Assembly: GCA_965238125.1 (NCBI GenBank)
Contig: OZ250179.1
Location: 2,542,001-2,606,000 of the forward strand
Source of the DNA: UBA6623 sp965238125
Lineage (GTDB): Bacteria; Acidobacteriota; Terriglobia; Bryobacterales; UBA6623
DNA length: 64,000 nucleotides
Direction: 5' to 3'
How positions within the stretch are numbered: the stretch's first letter is position 1; each line of letters begins with the position of its first letter. Positions 1-7,304 of the stretch are shown here, in pieces. Under the pieces are notes generated by a model. That model was not told the DNA's origin and did not search any database. It saw nothing but the letters and a program-made list of their open reading frames with translations. The translations under genes and the position numbers were made by a program.

Positions 1-721
1 CGCCGAGGCTTTCGATTTGTGTCGCCACCCCCAACAACGCCGCGTGCAACACCTCGGGGCAGGCCTCCCGGACGCGCTCGACCCATTGGTTCTGGGCGCA
101 TCGGCCCAAGCGGATGCCGTGCGACTTCGCCATGCCGCGCAAACTCCCTTTCAATTTCGTGCGGCACTCGAGCACGGCCTCGCGCGCCCGCAACAACGTG
201 CGTTGTTGTTCGGTCTCGAGCTTGCGCGGCGCGACGGGATTCAACAGGGCCGGGTTGGTGCGTCCCAGCTCGGCCAACCAATAGGCGTCGTTGCGGTCGT
301 TTTTCGAGTCGGATTGGCTGATTAAACGCAATTGCCGCGCGTCGGCGACGAGCACGTCGTGGGCGAGGGCGGCCAGGCGGCGGCGAATCCAGTTGCTGTG
401 GCTGCCGGTTTCGATCACAATGCGCAGCCGCGGCCAACGGCGGAACCAGCGATCCAAGACCTCCGGGCGGGTGGGGACTTGGCATTCCTCGAGGCTTTCG
501 CCGGCGAGGTCGGTGAGCCGTACGAAGCAACGTTTGTCGCCGATGTCGACGCCGGCGACGGCGCAAATTTCGTTGTCTTTTTGCATCTGGATGCGTTGTT
601 GCGCCAACTGTTGTTCGAGCTGGGTGAGTTGGCGGGTCTTCGCTTGTGAGCTGTCGGCTTTCTTGGTTTGGTGTTTGTCGGTTTGGTTCTTGTCGGTCTG
701 TTGTTTGCTATTCTTCTTCAT
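1..721 (-). CDS. IS110-family transposase, N-terminal part (runs off the left edge)
   Basis: This is a DEDD (RuvC-like) recombinase that would cut and join the IS110 element. The frame is open from ATG at 721 to the window edge, 240 codons. After a basic, Gln/Lys-rich leader of about 50 residues comes the RuvC-like fold: D59 in AGVDIGDK, E104 in IVIETGSHS, and D142/D145 in KNDRNDAYWLA match the DEDD spacing of the Piv/IS110 family. The C-terminal Tnp20 serine domain is outside the window. IS110 elements leave no terminal inverted repeats and encode a bridge RNA in non-coding flank, so the end of the element near 850 cannot be placed by eye. Confidence 0.85.
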   Translation of the reverse strand, partial: MKKNSKQQTDKNQTDKHQTKKADSSQAKTRQLTQLEQQLAQQRIQMQKDNEICAVAGVDIGDKRCFVRLTDLAGESLEECQVPTRPEVLDRWFRRWPRLRIVIETGSHSNWIRRRLAALAHDVLVADARQLRLISQSDSKNDRNDAYWLAELGRTNPALLNPVAPRKLETEQQRTLLRAREAVLECRTKLKGSLRGMAKSHGIRLGRCAQNQWVERVREACPEVLHAALLGVATQIESLG

Positions 722-863
722 GGCTGGTCGCCTCCTTTTCAAAAATCCATTGCACCTCCCTTGTGGAGAAGTGCGCTGCTGCCGGTAGCCTACCGCTTCC
801 CGGCTCCAAGCGACCAGCCTCTCATCCCATCTCTGTCCCTCCACATGAATCTGAACTGATTTT
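722..863. other. Non-coding leader between IS110 transposase and next gene
   Basis: About 140 bases separate the IS110 start codon from the following plus-strand gene. In IS110-group elements the bridge RNA lies in the left-end non-coding region upstream of the transposase, so this stretch (read on the minus strand) is where one would be expected. I can see GC-rich complementary segments around 775-815 but cannot fold it reliably. The IS110 end probably lies inside this stretch. Confidence 0.25.
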
Positions 864-2147
864 GTGACCAGGCTGCAACTCACGCTCGCCGCACTGCTGC
901 TCGTCTATTCCCTCGTCTCGATCGTCGCCGAATCGACCGCCGCCGGGAGCCTGTCCGCGAATCTCGCCTATTGCCGGTTGCTGCCTTGCTCCCGTGAGCT
1001 GCCCGAACTCGCCCGCGCCGCGCTTTGGAAAAACGGCGAAATCGACGACGCCGGCGTCCTTGCCGGCTTCCGCGAGGCGCTCGACCGCGACCCGGCCTCG
1101 CCTTTCCGGTGGTGCGATCTCGGCGAAGCCTACCTGCGAATGGGCAGCGAACGCGAGGCACGCCACTGCTTCGAGCAAGCGGTCAAACGCGGCTCGTTCT
1201 CACCGCGCATACTGATGCGGGCCGCGAACTTCCATTTCACCGTCGGCGAGCCGTCGATAGCGCTGGGCTTGAGTGCTCGGTGCCTGGCCGGGACTCGGGA
1301 CTACGACGCGACCGTCTTTCGCCAATACGAACGACTGCGGGTCCCGCTTAGCGACATCCTCGAACACGGTCTGCCGCCGCGACAGGAAGCCGTGCAGTCG
1401 TGGTTCCTTTTCCTGATGCGCCCCGGCGCGGAGTCGGATAACGACGCCGCCCTTGACGCCGGTTGGCGGAGGATGGTCGATCGAGGTTTCAGCGACGACG
1501 ACCTGCTCAGCCGTTACGTCTCGCTGTTGCTGCGGCGCAAGCGCTACGAGGAGGCTGTCGAGGTGCAAGCGGCGTTCCATGACCGCGACAGGCCTGACCC
1601 CAATACCGGGACGGAGTCGGTATCGGGTGGGAATCTACTCTTTAACGCGGGCTTTGAACGTTCCCAGAGCGGCTCTCCGCTCGACTGGCGCGTCCGGCCT
1701 CTGGAAGGGGTCGAGGTCAAGCGTGAGGTCCCCGAAGCAGCCCAAGCGAAGACGGCGCTGCGGATCGACTTTCGCGAGGCCGGGAACCCCGACTATCGCC
1801 ACGTCTCACAGCAAGTCGTGGTTGGGGGCGAACGTCTCGCCTTCCGCGCCGCCGTCCGCGGCGAGGGCCTCGGCGGCCGGGGCATCGGGTTTCAGATCGT
1901 CGACGCTGAAGCGCCTCACAGGTTCGCCGTGACAACCAAACACATTCGAGGGACGACCCCTTGGACTACGCTCGAAGCCGAGGTCGCCCCCCCACGCGAC
2001 ACCCGGTTGCTTGAAGTCCGTGTACACCGCGCGCGGTCGCTCAAGTTCGACAATCAACTGACCGGCACTCTGTGGATCGACGAAGTCTCGCTCCGTCCCC
2101 TACCACCCTACTCGGCCGAGACAGGGCCGCCGCCTTCGGTGAGGTAA
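864..2147 (+). CDS. Membrane-anchored TPR protein with C-terminal carbohydrate-binding-like domain, probably 5'-truncated
   Basis: 427 residues from a GTG at 864. Residues about 5-25 form a hydrophobic segment (signal anchor). Residues about 45-230 contain TPR-like helices (PFRWCDLGEAYLRMGSEREARHCFEQAV is the clearest unit, given here only as a position near residues 78-105). Residues about 255-415 begin NLLFNAGFE and end GTLWIDEVSLRPL, the usual start and end of a CBM4/9-type beta-sandwich. Such proteins occur beside polysaccharide export genes, but no such neighbours are visible here. There is no Shine-Dalgarno before the GTG, and an in-frame TGA lies at 852, next to the IS110 end, so the original 5' end was probably removed by IS110. 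Overlaps the convergent permease gene by 40 bases. Confidence 0.7.
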   Translation: MTRLQLTLAALLLVYSLVSIVAESTAAGSLSANLAYCRLLPCSRELPELARAALWKNGEIDDAGVLAGFREALDRDPASPFRWCDLGEAYLRMGSEREARHCFEQAVKRGSFSPRILMRAANFHFTVGEPSIALGLSARCLAGTRDYDATVFRQYERLRVPLSDILEHGLPPRQEAVQSWFLFLMRPGAESDNDAALDAGWRRMVDRGFSDDDLLSRYVSLLLRRKRYEEAVEVQAAFHDRDRPDPNTGTESVSGGNLLFNAGFERSQSGSPLDWRVRPLEGVEVKREVPEAAQAKTALRIDFREAGNPDYRHVSQQVVVGGERLAFRAAVRGEGLGGRGIGFQIVDAEAPHRFAVTTKHIRGTTPWTTLEAEVAPPRDTRLLEVRVHRARSLKFDNQLTGTLWIDEVSLRPLPPYSAETGPPPSVR

Positions 2148-3745
2148 GCCAATAAGGACTCCCGATCGCGCATGCCGATCAACGCGCTTCGGGACAGCGT
2201 GTAGAGGTACAGGGCCGCGCCGCCGACCGCGGCAAGCGCCAAGACGCCCGCGAAGGCCTCTTCTCCCCAACCGACACGGCGCACGACGAAGACCGCCCCG
2301 ATCGGCGCAAGCGAAAGCGGAAACAGGAGGAACTGGATGACCGCGCTTAACCCGTGTCCCATGCCGGCGCGCGAGACGCGATCCGGGTTCGAGGCGGTCG
2401 GAAAGCGCACGGACGTATGGTTGCCGACCGAAAGCAAGTACAACATCGCGATCGAGCCGACCACCGCGGCCTCCAGGACTGCTTTCGGACCGGTCGGAAG
2501 CCCGCTTAAGGCGCACACCACAGTGATCAAGGCCAGCTCGGCGGCCGCGAATACCAGCGTCGCTAAGTTCTTTGCAATCAAGAGTTGTCGGAACTCCAGC
2601 GGCAGCCAGAAATAGAAGCGCGCCGCTTGACGGTCAAAACCGAAGCGGTTGAGAAACATCACCGGACCCAACAGGAGAAAGGCGTAGAGAGCGATGAAGG
2701 TCACCGCATTCTCCTCGAACCAGCCTCCAAAGGAGTCGTGCCACTTGCGCATAATCGGAACCCAGGCGATCACACCGAACGTAAAACCCATGAAAAACGG
2801 CAATCGAAATCGCGGACTGCGCCAGAGATACTTGATTTCCTTTTCAACCAGCGCACCGACCGGGTCGCCGAACCCCGCTGTGAGACGCCGCAGCACCATT
2901 GCGGTGAGCTTGACCTTCGTGCGGCCGCCCATCGCTTCTCCCTCGGCGCCGCCGACTTCGACGCGACGATAGCCGACCAGAAACTGGCGGTAGCCGAAAA
3001 AGGCGGCGGCCGCGACCATGGCGGAAAGCAGGACCCAATCGGTCCACTCGCCCGTGCCGCCGCCGGCCTTGCCCGCGACCCCGGAAGGAAGCACCCAATA
3101 CGGAATGCCCCGCGTACTCAGAAAGAAGCCCTTGGTAACCCCCCGAGCCGACTGGCTCCAGATTAGGACCTGGGGCAGAACCGCGCAGCCGATCAAGGCG
3201 ATAAGCGCTATTTCACGCACTCGGCGGCGCTGGAACAAGCGTTCGATAAGATTACGAATCCCCGCCGAGAGGAAAACGTTGAAAGCGCCGAACAGCAGGA
3301 AAGCCGCGGCCAACGCCATCGCATGCGGAGAGCCCGCCGTGACCAGCCCCACGAACAAGCCGCCCAGCAGCAACACGATCTCGGCTCCCGTTCCCAGCCG
3401 CAGCAGGCACTCGGCGGCGAACAGCGTCAGCGAAGACACCGGATAGATCGAGACCTTCGACATTTCGAGCGAGACGCCCAGCGACAGCGTCATCAACGGG
3501 GCCAGTTGCCAGTAGGCGAAGGCGAACAGCAGAATGCCGCCCAGCGCGTTCTCGACGTCCTCGCGGCCGATCAGGTTGGGAATGGCGGCCGCTCCGAACG
3601 CCGCCAGCGTCCACACCCCATACCAGAAGACGCCGAACAGAATCGATCCGGTGAGCCGCAATCGCCCGCTCTCGCCGCGCAATGTGTTCCACAGCGAGCG
3701 GTATTGAACGAGAATCAGCGCCCAAATCTGATCGAGCGCGTTCAT
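2108..3745 (-). CDS. ABC transporter permease (large ABC-2-like membrane subunit)
   Basis: 545 residues from the ATG at 3745, which overlaps the stop of the ATPase gene upstream (ATGA), showing translational coupling. The protein is strongly hydrophobic, with about ten to twelve predicted membrane segments spread over the whole length, separated by short basic loops. It has the composition of bacterial ABC exporter permeases of the ABC-2 superfamily that pair with a CcmA-type ATPase. The substrate is unknown; families of this shape are associated with drug, lipid or peptide export. A longer reading from 3895 is possible but would run through the ATPase gene and is rejected. Confidence 0.8.
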   Translation of the reverse strand: MNALDQIWALILVQYRSLWNTLRGESGRLRLTGSILFGVFWYGVWTLAAFGAAAIPNLIGREDVENALGGILLFAFAYWQLAPLMTLSLGVSLEMSKVSIYPVSSLTLFAAECLLRLGTGAEIVLLLGGLFVGLVTAGSPHAMALAAAFLLFGAFNVFLSAGIRNLIERLFQRRRVREIALIALIGCAVLPQVLIWSQSARGVTKGFFLSTRGIPYWVLPSGVAGKAGGGTGEWTDWVLLSAMVAAAAFFGYRQFLVGYRRVEVGGAEGEAMGGRTKVKLTAMVLRRLTAGFGDPVGALVEKEIKYLWRSPRFRLPFFMGFTFGVIAWVPIMRKWHDSFGGWFEENAVTFIALYAFLLLGPVMFLNRFGFDRQAARFYFWLPLEFRQLLIAKNLATLVFAAAELALITVVCALSGLPTGPKAVLEAAVVGSIAMLYLLSVGNHTSVRFPTASNPDRVSRAGMGHGLSAVIQFLLFPLSLAPIGAVFVVRRVGWGEEAFAGVLALAAVGGAALYLYTLSRSALIGMRDRESLLAYLTEGGGPVSAE

Positions 3746-4497
3746 GTTTCCAACCACTCGAGGGATTGCAATTGCCGCTCGCCGCCCACGACGCGAACAA
3801 AGGCGTCTTCGAGGGTTTCCTCGGCGGCGCTCAGATCGTCGACCGAACCCTCGACGATGAGCCGGCCGTGGTCGATGATGGCGACGCGATCGCACAGCCG
3901 CTCGATGACTTCGAGGACGTGTGAGGTCAGAAAGACCGTCGCGCCCTGCCTGACCTGCTGCAGCAGAATCTCTTTCATCATCCGCGCCCCGACCGGGTCC
4001 ACGCCTTCGAAGGGTTCATCGAGCAAGAACAGCTTGGGACGGTGAATCAGCGCCGCCGCCAGGGCCAAGCGCTTCTTCATGCCCTTGGAATATCCGGCGA
4101 CGAGCGAGGAATCCATCGAGTCCAACTCGAAAAGCCCCATCAGCTCACGCGAACGCTCCGACGCTGTTGGGTGCGGCAGCCCGTACATGCGTCCGACAAA
4201 GTCGAGGAACTCAAGCCCGGTCAGCCGGTCGAAGAGAACCGACTCGTCGGGCACGACGCCGATTTGGCGCTTGAGTTCCGAGAGCTGCTCGGGAACGCGC
4301 AAGCCCAACACTTCGACCTCACCGGCGGTTGCCTCGATCAATCCGATCAAGATGTGGATGGTGGTAGTCTTCCCCGCCCCGTTCGGACCCAGGAATCCGA
4401 AGAAGCTGCCCCGAGGCACATCGAGGTCGAGTCCTTGGAGGGCGGGTTTGGAGCCGTAGAGCTTCGTCAGCCCCTGAGCGCGCATCGCCGACGCCAT
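3742..4497 (-). CDS. ABC transporter ATP-binding protein (CcmA/ABC-2 type)
   Basis: 251 residues. Walker A is GPNGAGKTT near residue 38, the ABC signature is YSKGMKKRLALA near residue 135, and Walker B with catalytic Glu is KLFLLDEP near residue 155, followed by the H-loop TSHVLEVIERLC. The C-terminal extension VAIIDHGRLIVEGSVDDLS is typical of exporter ATPases. It lies directly upstream of and overlapping the permease gene, so the two form one exporter operon. Length is normal for the family. Confidence 0.93.
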   Translation of the reverse strand: MASAMRAQGLTKLYGSKPALQGLDLDVPRGSFFGFLGPNGAGKTTTIHILIGLIEATAGEVEVLGLRVPEQLSELKRQIGVVPDESVLFDRLTGLEFLDFVGRMYGLPHPTASERSRELMGLFELDSMDSSLVAGYSKGMKKRLALAAALIHRPKLFLLDEPFEGVDPVGARMMKEILLQQVRQGATVFLTSHVLEVIERLCDRVAIIDHGRLIVEGSVDDLSAAEETLEDAFVRVVGGERQLQSLEWLET

Positions 4498-4761
4498 ACG
4501 CCCAGTCTATCGGACCGCAGGGAAACTCCCCTCGTGCGTTTACCCTATTTACGTGCCTAAGATTAGGGGACCTCCTGGGGCGTCACTTACGTATCGAACC
4601 GTGCAAGTAGACCGATCCGTAGCCTCCTGGGAATCACCTGCGCCAATGCGGTCTCAACGCAGAGGATTGTCGCGGTAGACCGGCACGGTCGGCCTAAACC
4701 TGAGTTAGCCTCCTCGGGCATACTCGGCGTTCAACAGCCTCAGACTCTGGAGAGCACCATA

Positions 4762-4916
4762 ATGCAAGCGTGGATGTGGTACGGAATCGGGAGCTTTGCT
4801 GTCGCAATTATCGCTTCACTTGTGGCTGCACGACGGGGCTCTTGGGCGAAACCGGCTCTCGCCGTGGCGCTCCTCAACCTACTGCTTGCCGGCATCAACA
4901 GCGCCGCACCATTCAG
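4762..4916 (+). pseudogene. Small multi-spanning membrane protein, 5' part (split by insertion)
   Basis: ATG at 4762 follows GGAGAG (4749-4754). The 51 codons before the break encode two hydrophobic segments. The frame stops making sense at 4916, but if the block 4917-8972 and one copy of TTCAG are removed the frame continues at 8978 without a shift through to 9362, giving a 179-residue membrane protein (540 bases in total). The function is not recognised. TTCAG occurs at 4912-4916 and again at 8973-8977. Confidence 0.8.
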
Positions 4917-5189
4917 TCCACATCGCCTTTCTTCCTGTGTCCGTGGAACAACCCCGATATCTCGGTTCTTGTCATGCCGTGCTCCACGCGGCGGAGACGG
5001 GTCAATTTTTCAACTCATCTCGCCACGTCGGGCGGCAGCATCCGCGTGTTAAATTCTCGCTTGAAGGCGTGGACTTGTTTTACGGCGGAATAATCGCCAA
5101 GAAAATCGGTGTCGGGAGCGTTCCCGCCACCAGGGCGTCGGCGGATGGGAAGGGGGACGTTCCTGTTCGCCGGCGTTGTATCGCGCGAT

Positions 5190-5312
5190 TGTTCCTACGC
5201 CCCGTCCGGGGCTGCTGGTGATTTGTGGTGGCGACCCCGGGCTGAAGCCCGGGGCTAGGGCTCCCGTCGCCGCTCCGCGGCTGCAGTCGTTTGTGATTTC
5301 ACAGCCCTGAAG
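5190..5312. repeat. Dispersed hairpin repeat, family C (copy 1)
   Basis: A non-coding block of three hairpins in fixed order: CGCCCCGTCCGGGGC, then ACCCCGGGCTGAAGCCCGGGG, then GCCGCTCCGCGGC, ending near GTGATTTCACAGCCC. The same order of modules recurs at 18396, 48388 (inverted) and 53139, with the middle stem sequence changed but still paired. It lies inside the captured cargo of transposition unit 1. Confidence 0.7.
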
Positions 5313-5371
5313 CAACGCAGTTGGTGATCGTAAGGCTGCGGCCCGGGCCGGCCTAGGCTAGGGCATGGGAA

Positions 5372-5938
5372 CTACTGGCTCAGCGATTGCAGCATCTTCT
5401 CGAACGCCGCCTCGGCATTTCCCGCCGTGTTGGCTGGCGCGGTAAGTTTGAAGAACACCGGACCCGCCGGACCCTGCGCAATCGCGGCGAGCATACGGTA
5501 GCCGGGCTTTGGTGTGACCTTGGGCGCAAACCGCGCCGGTTTGAAAAGATAGGTCCCGCTTACCTCCAGCCAAGTAACCGCGATCTCGCCCACATTTTTC
5601 TCCGTGACCCTCGCCGACTCGTCCACCGGACCGCCCTCGGGAGTACGAAATTGGCCCAGCCACCGCCGCACGTTCGCACGCACGCTGCCGCCTTGGCCGG
5701 GACCGAAGTAGTAAACGGCGCATTCGCCGCCTTCGGAGTCGCCCGCCGCGGCGGGAATGGCATAGGTCGCCGCCCTCATGCGAGTCGAACCTTTCGAAGT
5801 CCAATCCGCGGGGGCGGTCCACTGCAATCCGCCCGCGGCCTCGGCCCTCGCGGAGGATGTGGCTTGCTGGATCCACAAGGCCCCGGCCGCCATGAGAACA
5901 ACGCTCGCCGACTGAAATCGAGTGCCGCGAAGGGTCAT
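5372..5938 (-). CDS. Secreted hypothetical protein
   Basis: 188 residues from ATG at 5938, with GGGAGAG about 6 bases upstream. Residues 1-33 look like a signal peptide (basic start, hydrophobic core, A-x-A near SARAEA). The mature part begins LQWTAPADW and contains alternating beta-strand patterns and a terminal helix (AEAAFEKMLQSL). The pattern of 'W..P..W' at the start, a mid-chain YYFGPGQGGS segment and a final FEKML helix is one I have seen in conserved secreted proteins of Acidobacteriota, but I cannot name a function. It is whole and lies in the cargo of transposition unit 1. Confidence 0.7.
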   Translation of the reverse strand: MTLRGTRFQSASVVLMAAGALWIQQATSSARAEAAGGLQWTAPADWTSKGSTRMRAATYAIPAAAGDSEGGECAVYYFGPGQGGSVRANVRRWLGQFRTPEGGPVDESARVTEKNVGEIAVTWLEVSGTYLFKPARFAPKVTPKPGYRMLAAIAQGPAGPVFFKLTAPANTAGNAEAAFEKMLQSLSQ

Positions 5939-6097
5939 ATCATCTCTCCCAGGCGCTCAGTATAGAACAACGAAGGCCGCCGTCCGGACCGCCGCCGACG
6001 CGGTCCGGACGGCGAAGGGCGGTATGAGGATCAGGACAGCCGCAGGCCCCGGGAGGGCCCGTGTGGCGGAGTCAGAAAAGAGTGGAGACGGCCGCTG

Positions 6098-6520
6098 CTA
6101 TTCCCGGTCAGGTGCGTCCGCCGGGAAATCTCGACTGCTCCCAACAGCCGCCGGCAGCAGCGCCGGCGGCAGCGTCTTATCGGCGGAACGGCTATTCACT
6201 GCCTCATCCCACCGAATGAGTGCCTCGAGTCCGTTCATGTCAGCCGAAGGCTCCGAGGCATCCAGCGGAGTCGGCGGCGGAGCTTCGCCGCGGGTACGGC
6301 GCCGGACGCCGGCGGGGAGTAGGAGTAGCACCAACCCAGCGGAAAAAACGACCCCGCCAGCCAAGGTGTCTCCAATTCCCAAAAAGGAAGGCAGCCAAGA
6401 CGCCGAATCACGAAGACCGTGAAAGGCCAGCACCGCGCCGGCGGCCATCACTCCCGTGCCGGCCATGGAGCGCCCGAGTCCGAGGCCGATCGGAACGAGA
6501 CTCGAGTTCACGTGTGACAC
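6098..6520 (-). CDS. Small membrane protein of unknown function
   Basis: 140 residues from a GTG start at 6520; AGGGAGAA lies about 10 bases upstream and decides the start. Two hydrophobic segments are visible (about residues 10-32, containing MAGTGVMAAGAVLAFHGL, and about 48-70, containing GGVVFSAGLVLLLLP), followed by a polar Pro/Ala/Ser-rich tail. No enzymatic motif is seen. Second gene in the cargo of unit 1, same strand as the secreted protein, 160 bases upstream of it. Confidence 0.6.
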   Translation of the reverse strand: MSHVNSSLVPIGLGLGRSMAGTGVMAAGAVLAFHGLRDSASWLPSFLGIGDTLAGGVVFSAGLVLLLLPAGVRRRTRGEAPPPTPLDASEPSADMNGLEALIRWDEAVNSRSADKTLPPALLPAAVGSSRDFPADAPDRE

Positions 6521-6936
6521 GGTTAACAGTTCTCCCTTTACCTAAATGTATTCCTACTTCCGGGGTCCGAGTCTCTAAGCGAAACGACCGATTGATCTTG
6601 CGAAACCGCTGTATTACCGGGAAACGAAAATGCCACCTTGCAACGACGTCGTTCTCGTGGAAGCTTTTGAGGAAATAGGGGATAGTCCGTTTCTTGGCGC
6701 CAAGCCCGCGACTTCAATGGAAGTGATTCGGCCCGCGCCAGGCACAGTCTTCGTTTACTGCCGCCGTGTACCCTGCCGGCTCGGCGTATGCGGGGTCGGA
6801 TCGACTGGGGACTCACGGAGAATCCCCTAGGAACAAAGGTTCGTCCGTACCATTGGCAATATGACTGTGCCGATGCATGATTAGGGTTGCGGCGCTGGGC
6901 GATGGATTCGCCCCATGAAAGAATAGTTGCGTTTCC
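6521..6936. other. Gene-free stretch in the cargo
   Basis: About 415 bases between divergent genes. I see no convincing ORF with a ribosome-binding site, no RNA gene and no repeat shared with the rest of the window. It presumably holds promoters for the two flanking genes. Confidence 0.5.
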
Positions 6937-7128
6937 ATGCAAGATCGAGACTCCTTCATCGACTTCTACGAAGTTCTCCAGATCAGCCCGACCGCGGAGT
7001 TGGAAACGATCCGACGCGTTTACCGACTGCTGGCCCTGCGGTACCATCCCGATAACAATGAGTCCGGCAATCAGCGCGAATTTGAGATAGTCTTTAATAT
7101 ATTTACCGTATACAATCGGGAACCGTAG
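6937..7128 (+). CDS. Short J-domain protein, probably truncated
   Basis: 63 residues. Residues 8-45 form the first part of a DnaJ domain: FYEVLQIS, then the helix II region RRVYRLLALRY, and the diagnostic HPD at YHPDNNESG. In a full J-domain helix III and a QAYEVLSDPEKRRxYD-like segment follow. Here the equivalent (FEIVFNIFTVYNREP) is degenerate and ends in TAG. It could be a decayed J-domain gene or a stand-alone minimal J-protein. No strong ribosome-binding site. Downstream 7129-7304 has no recognisable gene before the IS begins. Confidence 0.55.
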   Translation: MQDRDSFIDFYEVLQISPTAELETIRRVYRLLALRYHPDNNESGNQREFEIVFNIFTVYNREP

Positions 7129-7304
7129 ACTACGTTACGGTCTCTTGTGCGGCCATAGCAGACGAACTGCATTTAATACTGGTCCTAGGGGTGCGTGGGT
7201 GCTTGGATATATCGCTGATCACCGTCGCCCTGCCCCCGATAAAGGTCTTTCCCCGCTCGACGGCCGTCATCGGTACCGTCGCCAGAACCCCTAGCACCCC
7301 TAAA

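Noticed and set aside
7129..7304. Minus-strand frame reading LGVLGVLATVPMTAVERG before the IS as a gene remnant
   Set aside because: No family resemblance and no start; left as unexplained cargo sequence.
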